Shown in pieces: positions 51,611-62,679 of a DNA stretch of 64,000 nucleotides. Position 1 is the stretch's first letter, and each line of letters starts with the position of its first letter. The notes under the pieces are model-generated. The model was not told where the DNA came from. It saw nothing but the letters and a program-made list of their open reading frames with translations, and made no database searches. A program made the translations under genes and the position numbers. This DNA comes from Paroedura picta (Eukaryota > Chordata > Lepidosauria > Squamata > Gekkonidae), in assembly GCF_049243985.1 (NCBI RefSeq), contig NC_135378.1:43806941-43870940 (forward strand). Direction: 5' to 3'.

Positions 51611-53815
51611 CCAACAGTTTCCCACCTGAACCTACTGAAGGTGTGTTATGGAGGAATGGAAAGAAAATGGTAAAGGAAACAGAAACACTAAGAAATTTGG
51701 TTTTGAAGAGTTGCCTAAATGTTATAGAAAAATGGGGAGAAAAGGTGAAGGAAGATCCTCCTTCCAGGAAGCTAGATGGAAGACAGGCATAGAAGTGTAT
51801 TCTAGAGATAAATGTGAAAGGCCTGGGGTTGCTGTCAGTAATTTGATGTGCATATGTATGTGTTCTTTGCAATAGAATTTCTCACAACCTCCTCTCCTAG
51901 CTCACCTTGTTCCACCTCCTCCTTCCTGGCCCTACTATGAGAGAGTTGCTGCAATCCACTTTTCATTGCAAACTAATTGCTTAGTGGGTTATGTAATGAA
52001 AACATAAGAGAGAGGCGAGACTAATTTAGTTTTCACTCCAACTCAAAGGTTCATATGAACATATCTTGTAAAACTGCATCTGACTTAATTTCAGCCAAGG
52101 GAACCAATTCATATACACAAGACACCCATAAAAGACTGCACAGGTCATCTCTTTGTTCTGAAATAAGCTAGGACACCTTTCTGTACAGAGGAACTCTCCA
52201 CATCCAGAACAGATCACTGGATCAGAGCACCTGGATACAAAAGGGAATAATTATGAATTATCTTAAATCTGTTTTAAATCCTAAGGTTTTAAACTATTAG
52301 AAGCGTGAAACTTTGGGATAATTCTCCAGAGCCATTTGAAAAGCAGAGTCAGATGCTCAGAAAAAGTCAGTAGTGTAGAAAATTACCTGGAACTATATCA
52401 GTTCAGGTCATAATTTGAATATTTCTACACTTAAAAAAAAACTCCCCACAGCTGCCCAAGGCTATCATTAACAATTATGGCTCAGCTACACTGAGCAAAG
52501 ACATTTGGTTATTGTGCAGCAACTGAGTAATGGATACACGCTGTACTAAAAATATATCTCTGGGCACAGTCCAAAGCCTCAGTGAATCCACACAGAGACA
52601 TGTGACTATTATTCCTTTGGTCATTTTGCACTGAGAAAGTATTCCGGTTTACAGACAAAAGCCTCATATTTGCTATTCTTCCCCCATTTTATGGCGGCAG
52701 CCTCTAGCCTTCTTCACTCTATGATCAACCAACTTGCCGTGACATTTCTGGCCTGCACTGGTCTGATCCCAGTCATAGGTGTGGCTAGAGAAAGGCAAGA
52801 GAGAACTGTGTTTTTGCATGCTTGAATGTTAATTGAAGAACATAATAGCCTATTAGTTTAATTGTGGAAAGGTGCTGCCATGGTACAAAGACATGCCTAG
52901 AAAGATTATCCAGTCACACATGGTCAGCTCTGCATTTTTTAAATCCAATCAAAGTACAGTGTCTTGTTCTCTCATTTCAATCTATCCTAGTCAACTATAT
53001 GATCTACCCAGTGATGATCTAACTTTTTCTTGTTTTGACTCTTTATTTGAAAAGTTTATTTGGAAATCTCTCCCAAATATACTGCCTGTCTCAAGCCATG
53101 CCCTTTCCTTCTTTCTCAGTCAGCCCAAAGGCTTAGTTCAGATATCTCCTCCCTCTGAACCCAGGAAAATCAACCCTCTCAGCCTTTCAACTTGGGCTGC
53201 TTAGATTCAGCAGTGTACCCTGAGCCTTTGACCCTCACAGCATTCCCAGGCCTGTCCTATATGCTCTCCCTCCGAGATCTTTTTGGGTTACTACCTGAAC
53301 TGCTGCTTGGATACCTGCTTGGTACACTTGTTAAGCAGCCCCTCCTGGAATTCCTGGTTTTCAGGTTGATGGAGAACTGAAGCCCACTGAAATAATCAGG
53401 TACCTGCACACTCATGAGCCAGACAACAATCCCCATGCAGAAAAGAAAAGGTATTCGTATATGTATTCCCAGTGTATCCAACATAACCTGCCTTGCAGTA
53501 TCAGATACCCTGACTTTTCTTTAGAATGTCAAGTAGAACAAGTCTTGTTCATCACCTGAGTCAACCATACATCACAACTGGCCAAGGGCACCAAAATGCC
53601 ACTGGGCCTCTACTTCCTCTCAGCAAAAATGTGGGAGCAGGTGCCACATGCATTGCCTGTGTCTGTCATTACTCCCCATAGCCACCATACTGCTGTTCAG
53701 GTCAAGCAGGCTAAGCAAGCAGCAGCTGCCCTGTCTCAGTTCACATTGGACTCTGCCAGTACCAGCATAGTTAAGGGGAAGATCTGTTTTTTATACCTTA
53801 CTTTTCACTACCTGA
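51611..53815. other. Intergenic, no gene seen
   Basis: AT-balanced sequence with scattered short ORFs (largest about 110 codons at 52872-53204) that lack splice context and recognisable motifs. No repeat assigned with confidence. Confidence 0.5.
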
Positions 53816-53819
53816 AAGA

Positions 53820-54040
53820 GTCTTAAAGCAACTTACGATTGCTTTCCCTTCTTCTCCCTACAACAGACACCCTGTGAGATAGGTGGAGTTTAGAGAGCTC
53901 TGTGAGAAACTGCTCTGCGAGAACAGCTCTGACTAGACTGCTACTAGCCCAAGGTCACCCAGCTGGCTGCATGTGGAGGAGCAGGGAATTAAATCCAGTT
54001 CTCCAGGTTAGAAGCTGCAGTTATTAACCACAACACCACG
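53820..54040 (-). mobile_element. tRNA-derived SINE, near full length
   Basis: Reverse complement of the 51157-51355 family: 'ctacaacagacaccctgtga', 'gcccaaggtcacccagctgg', and the head end 'ttaaccacaacaccacgg'. Confidence 0.75.
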
Positions 54041-54069
54041 GAAAGACTTGGAGGCAAACTACCTTGAGC

Positions 54070-54165
54070 CAGCCTGAAGCAAAGGCCTTCCCTTATCTTT
54101 TTCTACAGAGGATTTTCAGGATTGAACCTATGTCTTCTTGCATCTGAAACATGTGCTCACATAAC
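54070..54165 (-). mobile_element. Truncated tRNA-Ala-like SINE
   Basis: 'ttttcaggattgaacctatg' and 'tcttcttgcatctgaaacat' match the head-proximal part of the SINE at 38672-38880 in the same reversed orientation. It directly abuts another SINE. Confidence 0.4.
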
Positions 54166-54449
54166 CGTATTTGAACTATGGGCTTAGCAATGGATAATTT
54201 CTCTGTCATGGAAAACCAGCCTGGCCACAGCCATTAGTCAGAGAATTAGCAGTCACAAGGAGCTTGCTTATTCTCTGCCAGAAAGTACTCCAATCTCTCA
54301 GCTCCCATAGTTTGCAGAAGGAACGGAAATGACACTCTGGCCTGTGCTGCTAGTCAAAAGCCCAAGGGTCATGGGGAGGTCTCATCCCTTCCTTCCATGA
54401 AGAATGAAAAAGGTAAACTCTTGGTTAGGGGTTATTAGGGAATGGATTG

Positions 54450-54635
54450 ACGGTGGTGATGATGTTAGCCATTCAGTCGAGTCCAACTCTTGGCGATCCT
54501 ATGGCACAACCACCACCATGATCTCCAATCCTGCACTGTTTCTTTTTGTTGTACTAGCCATTTCTCTAGCATCTAACCACCGCATTCTCTGTCGGCCTGG
54601 TTTCCTTTTTCCACTGACCAATCCTAGCACAATAT
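54450..54635 (-). mobile_element. RTE/BovB-type LINE 3' fragment
   Basis: The plus strand reads 'agccattcagtcgagtccaa' and 'ctcttggcgatcctatggca', the reverse complement of the tail seen at 525-570, followed by the reversed ORF end with 'tctgtcggcctggtttcctt'. Confidence 0.65.
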
Positions 54636-55059
54636 TTATCTTCTGTGTCCTGTTGTTTGTTTTTGTGTGTTTGAAAGCCTGTGATCAAAGGCTGGCATCT
54701 CTTAATTTAGTGGCCTTTCATCCAGGGGCTGTGATCTTGTGTTGTGTCACCACTGTTTCGGCTGCCTTGGATAACCACCCGCTGTTGGTGTACATGGCTA
54801 GAGAGCAAGGGCCGCCCTCACAGCTCTGCACTTGCAGAGAGGGCCAGAAGGACAATAAGCTGAAATCAATAAGCAGTAGATAGGAATTTTTAAGCACAGG
54901 GAAGTCAGAGATTCTTCCGACACAGAAACACAAAGCTTGCCCTTGCCTTCTTTTTCTTCCCCTGCCCTAGCCTTCCTTCCCATTAATTCATCTTCCAATG
55001 CTTCAGGTATTCTTGAAGAAGGAAGTATCACTAATATGATCACAATTCTGTCTCTTCGG

Positions 55060-56032
55060 GTGACGTGATTGACTGGCTTGAGCAAAGTCACCTGAAATTC
55101 ATCCCCTCCGAGTCGGAAGTCCTCTGGCTGGGTAGGAAGGGATCAGATCAGGAAGCGTGCATTCCCAGCTTGGCTAGGGTGCAGCTTAATATTGCTCCCT
55201 TGGCCAGGAATCTGGAGGTGATCCTGGATGCCTCCCTAACAGTGGAGGCGCGGGTAACCAGAGTAGCCTACCTGCTATTTTTCCATCTATGCCAAGCAAG
55301 GCTACTAGCACCCTATCAATCTGCAGAGCACTTAGCCACAGTGGTCCATGTGACAATCACCTTCAGAATGTATTTCTGTAACTCGCTCGATGTTGGCCTA
55401 GCCTTGTTTTTGACCTGGAAATTGCAGCTGTTACAGAATGCAGCTGCTAGGGTCCTCACAGGAACACCTTTGAGGGCCCATATCCAGCCAGCATTGGTTG
55501 TCAATTGTAATTTGGATTAGGTTCAAGGTACTGGTGTTGACCTTTAAGGCCATCTGTGGTCTAGGCCCCACATATCTGAGTGACTACTTGTCTTCCTATG
55601 CCACCCCCCCACAGGGCTCTTCACTTGGCAAGTACCAATCTGTTAGTGGTCCCTGGAGCATGGGAAGTGCGCCTGGTCTCAACCAGAGCCAGGGCCTTTT
55701 CAATCCTGGCCCCTGCCTGGTAGAATGAGCTCCCAGAAGAGCAGAGGACCCTAATGGAGATTTCACAGCTCTGCAGAGCTCTTCCACCAAGCATTTGGTT
55801 GAGGCCAGGATAAGTAAGTACAGGGCACCCTCCTCAGAATGGCCAGGCCTGCTCCCAAAACCCCTGAGGCACAGCAGGAGGTCTGCCGGGTTGGAGGGTG
55901 GGCTGGGCTGGGAGTTTTTTGCTATGGAGGGTTGGGATGAATGGGGTTTTATGATTTTATGTGGTAACCTGTCATGAGCCAGCTAGTCTGGGAGCAGCGG
56001 CTAATAAATAAAAATTATTATTTATTTTATTT
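55060..56032 (+). mobile_element. L2/Vingi-like LINE, 3' part
   Basis: Reverse-transcriptase C-terminal text (WLEQSHLKFIPSESEVLWLG; LARNLEVILDASL; LQNAAARVLTGTP) with stops and frameshifts. It ends near a TAATAAAT-type tail at about 56005-56015. It is a close relative of the copy at 62680-64000. 5'-truncated. Confidence 0.85.
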
Positions 56033-56104
56033 TCTTAGATTTTTATATCTTTTCCATATGGCCCAGGGCAGTTTACATGGAATGTTGTGGGAAACACAGA
56101 GCAT

Positions 56105-56300
56105 CATCTTTAACCGCTCCTAGTAAGGGCCCCGAGGGCGGGCCCTGTCCGGGATGAGGAAGGGTGCCGATAGGCCCCTTCCCCTGGACTGACAAGCGGA
56201 GGGCCCAATCGGGAGTTGCGAATCAGCAGCCGCACGCCAACAGCCAATTGGGAGGCGTGAAGCGCCTCCCAACCCGCCCCCCCACGAGAGCTAACCTTCG
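56105..56300 (+). mobile_element. Helitron C, 5' end fragment
   Basis: 'tcctagtaagggccccgagg', 'gcgggccctgtccgggatga' and 'gagggcccaatcgggag' correspond to the minus-strand 5' region of Helitron B (45440-45546), here in plus orientation and internally deleted. It runs into the minisatellite. Confidence 0.5.
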
Positions 56301-56379
56301 CTCCACGGCGGCCATTACTCTGCTGACCGCCGAGAGCGAAGGTAGGCCCGCTGGCCCCCGTCGTCTACCCAAGAACGGC

Positions 56380-56790
56380 TTCCCAGACCCTGGGGAGCGT
56401 TTTCACTTTCTGTGGGGGGAGGAAAAACGCTCCCCAGGCCCCGGGGAAAGTGATCCAGTGCTCGGCTCACCGAGCCACGGATAGTCCTCCCCGGGGCCTG
56501 GGGAACGTTTTTGCAAGGCGGGGGGGGGGGGGGGAAACGCTCCCCAGGCCCCGGGGAACCTGAGCCGCGGATCGTCCTCCCTGGGGCCTGGGGAGTGTTT
56601 TTCTTCCCCCCTCCCTGCCTTGCAAAAATGCTCCCCAGGCCCTGGGGAACATGAGCCGCAGATCGTCCTCCCCGGGGCCTGGGGAGCGTTCCCCCCCCCC
56701 GACATGCGAAAACACTCCCCAGGCCCTGGGGAACACAATCCGCGGCTTGCAGGGCTGCGGATCGCCCTCCCAGACCCCGGGGAGGACGCC
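56380..56790. repeat. GC-rich minisatellite of inverted units
   Basis: 'ctccccaggccc' recurs at about 56430, 56540, 56631 and 56715, with spacing 84-110 bases. Each alternates with its near reverse complement 'ggggcctgggga', joined by 'gagccgcggatcgtcctcc'. It contains a 15-base G run at 56520-56534. Frames through it give repeating Pro/Gly-rich peptides, which are shadows. Confidence 0.8.
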
Positions 56791-56927
56791 AATCTCTTCC
56801 AGGACTGCCCACCACCACCCTAAGGGCATTCCCCCCCCTGAGGCTGACCCTATCATTCAGCTGTGAACCGCCTTGAGACCACACCCATCCAAATGGCTCA
56901 TCTCCTGAAGAACTCCTATTACCATTG

Positions 56928-56940
56928 CCCCCCCCCCCCC
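56928..56940. repeat. 13-base C run
   Basis: One of many long G/C homopolymers in the window: 1279-1291, 2568-2582, 24132-24144, 28900-28913, 56520-56534, 58682-58693, 58940-58951 and 58966-58976. Confidence 0.9.
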
Positions 56941-57581
56941 GCCAGAGGAGAGATGTATTTATAACTAAGGCTGCAGTACGCAACCCACTCTCAAGTACCT
57001 ATAATGCCCTAAGCGCAGGTTTCCACAAGCTTATTACTACTTTATCTCTGATCATGTTTGATGACTGTCAAGCAAATCTGCATACTACAAAGTACTCTAT
57101 TGGTGCTGACACATATGTAAGTTCTGTCAGCACTGCTTACTCTGCAGTGGCTCATCCTTAGCTGTGGGCCATCACCCGCTGCTCAAGCATATATGTATGA
57201 ACTGGCTATAGTAATTATTTCAGCAAGCCATTTCTGAAGGAAACCCTTTCAGGTTTTATTCTAGGCACAAGCAGGCAATGCAGCAACTGAGTTGAGCACA
57301 CAGGCTACTACTTTTTCTGCAAGGAAGGGAAAGTGTTGGAAGCAACTAGCTTTTCTCCTGGTGAAAAAGGAATTGGGACATCTCCTGACAACCAAGTTAT
57401 GCTGCATGTCATGGGACCTGAACACACAGAAGCTATGTGAGATGGGGCTCCACTAAGAAAGGGAACTAGGCAAGATTGAATGGGAAGTCTGTTTGGAGAC
57501 AATCCAATATTCACCTTCTGTTTCTACTTCCTTTGATTTCCCCACTTAATTTATATCCCATTGAGCTGCTTTTAGTCTTAT

Positions 57582-57757
57582 GGGGTTGCCAGCTTTGGGT
57601 TGGGACATTCTTTCATTTCTGGGGATTTGGGAAGAGAGCGGGGCTTCCGGATGGGTAGATGAAGGTTCTCCCTCAAAAGCGGCCCTTCTCTCTGGGGGAA
57701 CTAGTTTTTGGGAGATCTCTGGAGAGCTCTAGACGGCACTTGGAGACTGGCAACCCT
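57582..57757. mobile_element. hAT-type MITE with ggggttgcca termini
   Basis: It starts ggggttgccagctttgggt and ends gagactggcaaccct, as inverted termini. 'ggagatctctggagagctct' is inside. It is the minus orientation of the caggggt/ggcaaccct family and lies just upstream of the SH3RF1 CpG island. Confidence 0.65.
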
Positions 57758-57839
57758 CAAGCGAGATATAAATACACGCGTCTATGTTAAATAAATCTAG
57801 CTCCTTATGAAAGCCAACTACTCCAAAAACTTACAGTAG

Positions 57840-58960
57840 GTTCCTCTGCCTGACCCCCCCCCCTCCTCTCCCGAGCCCAGCTGCACTTCCGAACCAACTC
57901 CGCCGCTTTGCCTCGCGGTTCCCCAGGGGGAAGCCAATGAAAGGGCTGCCGCTTCCTGTGAAGTCTTTGAGACGCTCCGCGCGGCTGCTGGAGACTTTCC
58001 TCTTCCTCCTCATTAGCCCCGCGGAGCCCCGACCGTCCTCCTCCCCCGCCCTCCAAGCCTCGTGCCTCCGCTCTCCCTCACGGGCGGATCTCGTACTGCC
58101 GAGCAGCGCCCGAGCCGGCCCGGCGGCCTCTCCTCCTGGGGAGCGACTCGCTTCAAACTCTGCTCTGGTCCCGCGCGAGCCCCGCAGCCCTTGGCTGGGG
58201 AAGGAGGGCGCCTTCCCCGCAGAGCAGGGTCGGGGGGCCTGGGGGTGAGGGGGGGGGAGAGGGGCTGGGCTGGGCGCTCTCGATCGCTCACTCGCTCGCT
58301 CGCGCACGGTCCCCACCGGGGCTGAGGCGCAGAGGGAGCTCCGCCTGCCCGCCTAGGGAAGCCGGAGCTCCAGGAAGTGGGAGGGCGCCGGGCTCCCGCT
58401 CACAGGCCGCCGCCGCCGCGCCCCTTCTCTCCCTCCGAGCGGCGGCTCCTTCCCTAAGGCGGGGCGGCCTCCCGCGTCAACCCCTTTTGGGGGGAGGGAG
58501 CGCTGCTGGTGTGCCGCGTCGGGCGAGCCGGAGCGCTGCGGCTTCTCCTCCCGGGAACAAAGAGGCGCGAAAGCCAGGCGCGGCGGGCGAGCGGGGCGAG
58601 GAGGCAGCCCCCGTCCCTCGGAGGGCCTCTGCGGACATGGTGAGTGGAAGGGGCGGCGGCAGGTCCTACTGCTGCCGGCCACCCCCCCCCCCCGGCTCCT
58701 GCCCGCTCTGGCCTTCCCGCCCGGGGCCACAGGGAGGGAGGGAGGGCAGGGCGTGGAAACGGGCCCCTTCGCGACGCGCCCCCTGCGGCATCCGCCCCCT
58801 CGAGGAGGAGGAGGAGGAGGAGAAGTCTTCTCTTGGGCCACCTGGAGTAACAAGACACCGCCGGAGCAGTCTCCATAGAGACCACGCTCGCCCTCCGCTC
58901 CGCCGCGCTCCCTCCCAGTTAGGGTCACCGGCGGCTATTGGGGGGGGGGGGCTAGAGCTC
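57840..58960 (+). promoter_or_regulatory. SH3RF1: SH3RF1 CpG-island promoter
   Basis: Dense CpG and GC for about 1.1 kb, ending about 1.8 kb before the first SH3RF1 coding exon. No TATA box recognised; 'ctcactcgctcgctcgcg' at about 58287-58305. Long ORFs on both strands here are GC shadows. Confidence 0.8.
58330..58639 (+). other. SH3RF1: SH3RF1 exon 1, 5' UTR (probable)
   Basis: A strong donor, gacatg|gtgagtgg (GT at 58640-58641), ends a GC-rich segment in the CpG island. The exon start is unknown and 58330 is only indicative. The exon ends exactly with an ATG (58637-58639), which would be an upstream start codon if spliced to 60686. Confidence 0.5.
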
Positions 58961-60685
58961 GTCCGCCCCCCCCCCCAAACCTGCGCGTCTCGTCTCTTCT
59001 TACGTTGGTTGGTGGGTTTCTCTGCCTGATGCGGAGGTGTGGGTCGATATAACGTATCCTGTGCACGTACAGGAAGCCATAATGCTTAATTTACGCTCTC
59101 CGGGTCTGAAGAGAGAAGGCTTTCATTCAGTCTGTCAAGATCGGCTTGATGATTTCCCCCCCAGCCAGCGTGCCTGTCTTGGTAACAAACTGTGCGGGCT
59201 TTCTCTGTTTCTAGCTCCTTCTTCCCCCCGTTTTCGCTGGCCTTGAAGTGATCTCGAAGGAAGTCTGGTGTTCATAATCCAAACTAGGAGGCATCTTCTT
59301 GTGTTCGGCATTCAGCTGTGTCTGTTACCCCTGCACTAACCTTCTGTTGCTAACTCAGAACGTCTGGACAGAGTATGTGCATGCTGCTTGATTCAAGCTC
59401 ATTAGCTAGGAAAATACTTACGGAATATGTGTAGTAGATAGATAGTGAAGTAAATAATCATTTTTTCTATCCTAAACAGTAGTCTTGTTTAGGACATCTT
59501 GAAGATGGAAGAATAGTTTGTCTTGGTGTTTTAACAGCGCTGCTTCAAGAAGTAAATTGTATACATATGGTTTGCTCTTAATAGGTACATTGTCTTAAGG
59601 TTTGTGTTTGTTTGGTTTAAAAAAAAAAACACCTACCACTTTGGGGAGCCTGATGAGATTAAAACCAAATACAGCATTCCCCCCTTTTTTGAAAAATTAA
59701 TAAGATTTTCTGTCTTTAAGAAGTTGATGCCTTGAAACTTCCTGTTGGCTTGGGTCCAAATAACAACTTCAAGAATCACCAAGCACACTACTGGGATTCT
59801 TAAAAAACTGAACAGTCAGTGGTCCCAATGAGCTACTGGCTTTTATAGAAAGGATTTCAAAGATTTGTTGTGGTGACTTCTAATGAGCCATTTGGTGCAC
59901 AGATCCAGCTGCACAGTTCTCTGAATGCAATTTGCTCTAACTTCTGCTTTACAAAAAAAAACCCTCATTGTAAAAACTGGGTTTGAATATTTATTGTGCT
60001 TGGGAGGGGGGTGTTTGCTGAATTGTATTTCTCATTTAAGTTAGAGGACTTCCATTATGAAAGTTAAGCATGGGCAGTTTTGTAAATATTAATAGTCTTC
60101 ACTCAAGTGTTTTGTCCTGAACCAGAAAACGACTTAACTCTGAAATAATTGAAGATATGAAAACTGCTGAGAGTCTGAGAACAATAATTGTATGTTTTGT
60201 TACTTCTGTGAAGGTTGTGGGTAACTAAATTAAGGGATATTTTGAACTCTGTCATTATTACCAACTTTCACTATTGAAAAACAGTAAGGTTGTATCAATC
60301 TTAAGTTTTTCCATTTTCTGATAAGATTGGTCTTTATATAATCAGATTCTCTTTTATTTAATTCAGATAACTGGAAAATTACAAATCTTAACAGATCCTT
60401 TAAGATCCTTTATTTTTTTATTTCTCATGTGTATAATTTTTAACCAAGTATTACTGATAACTCTATAATACAAAAATTGTTTAGTTCTTGACATGTGAAT
60501 AGGAATTTGATTACACATTAGACATTAGTAGTTTGGAGTTCTTGTTTAGGAATGTTTTCCCTTTATATTGTCATACTGTAAAGATGTATTTGAAAGCATG
60601 GTATTTTTGTTGTTGAAATATCCTTTCCCCATTTTCCCTTATTGCTAACACCTTTCTCTGTCTCTGTCTTTACAAATAATTTTAG

Positions 60686-61167
60686 AGAAAAGCGTGAAGA
60701 GGCATGGATATAACATGATTCCCTTGACATGCTCAAAAACAGAATGAATTTTATAAACATTTATTTCATGGGAAAATAAATAAAAGATGGATGAATCAGC
60801 CTTATTGGATCTGTTGGAATGCCCCGTCTGCTTAGAACGCCTTGACGCTTCTGCAAAAGTCTTACCATGCCAACATACATTTTGTAAACGGTGTCTACTG
60901 GGTATTGTAAGTTCCAGAAATGAGCTGCGATGTCCAGAATGCAGGACGTTAGTTGACTGCAGTGTTGATGACCTTCCCAGTAATATTTTGCTAGTTCGAT
61001 TACTGGATGGCATTAAACAGAGACCCCGGAAACCTGGTGTTGGGGTGAATTGCACAAATTCATTAAGAGCCCAGAGTAGCACTGTTGCTAATTGCATTCC
61101 AAAAGATCTGCAAAGTTCTCAGAGTGGTCAGCAGCAGAGAGTGCAAGCACGGAGTCCCCCTGTTAGG
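60686..61167 (+). CDS. SH3RF1: SH3RF1 (POSH) exon 2, first coding exon, RING finger
   Basis: The acceptor tttag at 60685 gives 101 bases of 5' UTR, then ATG at 60787 in good context (aaagATGg). The 127 codons begin [20 protein letters not shown]. The C3HC4 RING ligands are Cys12, Cys15, Cys28, His30, Cys33, Cys36, Cys49 and Cys52. The exon ends SPPVR in phase 0 with donor agg|gtaagt. The family's four SH3 domains and Rac-binding region would be in later exons outside the window. SH3RF1 is an E3 ubiquitin ligase and scaffold for Rac1-MLK-JNK signalling. Sequence is close to the mammalian protein throughout the RING. Confidence 0.97.
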
Positions 61168-62679
61168 GTAAGTATTTAATGTGTGGCTCACATAAGAAAT
61201 GTAAATGTATGAATATAAATGTTCATTTGGGATCATCAGCCAGTACCACTTTGCAATGACATAATCTCAAGAACGGGGGTTATGTTAGATGAATCAATGA
61301 AATGTCATTAAAATGAATGCAAACTTTCAACAGCCTTTTCCAGTATTGAATATAGCTGAACAAGGCTTGGTGATGCTGGCTGAGGAAGAAAAGTGGTAAT
61401 CTTAAAAAACAAAAAACAAAATCCAAAACAAAAATACTTCTTTTGATTTGACTCCATCCAAGTAGCCAGTATTGTTGACTTCAGAATTTTGCCTTTAAGG
61501 GGGGGTTGTTTGGATTTGGGTAGTATCCCTGAACAAGTCTTGCACGTATAAAAGTAGTGCTCTATAAATGACAGGACAGTGTCTCTTGGAACCTTGTAAT
61601 CTTTAATAAAGTATGTGTGTGTATTAGAGAGAGAGAAAGGGGGACTATAATAAACTTGTTCTTAGGCTACCGTCCTACGTTCCCACATAGATGTGTATAG
61701 GATTGTAACTATAAGTTTTACTTGCTGTGTATAGTAAATGTAATTCTGAGTTGTCTTACTAAGCATAGTTATGACTTTCTAAATTAATGGGCTTAGAAAC
61801 TAATGGCACTGTTAATACTATTTTACTTATCATCAATTATTATAAGTATATGAGATCTTCCAGGAATCTTTAATGAAGGGTTTATTTAACTTACTGTTGT
61901 CATTCAGTAAATTGCCTATGTTCTTTCCACGTAAGGCTTTTACACTTTCCCTTGTTTGCAGTCTGAGTTATTATCATTCATTCTCTTGTATCTTCTGAAT
62001 ATTTATTAGCTTTCAGAATCCAGCTGAGATGATGCATCTACCTTCCTTGTTTTCTTGGCATTGTTCCATATTGTCAAATGTGTTGAGTGTAAATGTCAGA
62101 AGCTTTAATTATAATAATAATTCCCAAACCTGTAATTGGAAAGGTAGCTCAGTAATATGACTGACCTAATCTTGCTTTTGCCCAGTAGTAGGTCACATTA
62201 GGTTCTTTTAAAAAGCTTTGCTTTTCATCTGTGATATTTGTGTGTGTAGAGCCTCTGGGTGCAGCTTGAATGTGCTGGGCGGTGATTAAGTGCTTCATCA
62301 GTTCCAAAGAATGCATTGTGTTTATAGTAATAGTTCAAGCAATATGGAGAAGGAAAGTAAGCTTTCAGGCAGTTAAGCATTTAAAGGGTTTTTTTTTTAA
62401 TCCAGTTACTACTTTAGCTGATATTAAGAACAAACAAATATAGCTTACAGTGAAATTCCTACTGTAAGATATAGAGATACAGCCAGTTGCTAAGGCAGGT
62501 GCGTGCTATTCCCTGATCCAGATGATAAGCATAAATTTCATTGTTGTATTTAATAAGGGGTTGACATTTAATATATGCCAGATGAAAACTGGTGGTCATG
62601 TAATTGTCTTTAATACTTAAAATAAAATGCAAAATACAGTTGTTTAAGGCTCTCATTACCCGAAATGTACATGTTGATG
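61168..62679 (+). other. SH3RF1: SH3RF1 intron 2, proximal part
   Basis: Intronic sequence starting gtaagtattt. AT-rich, with no exon or firm repeat seen; a faint amniote repeat trace ('gtgtataggattgtaac') lies near 61694. Confidence 0.6.

Noticed and set aside
56315-56983. 222-codon minus-strand ORF with repeated PGPGE motifs
   Set aside because: The peptide repeat mirrors the minisatellite and continues into homopolymers; no start context or homology.
57831-59029. Long ORFs on both strands around the SH3RF1 promoter
   Set aside because: CpG-island shadows with no splice or homology support. SH3RF1 coding begins at 60787.
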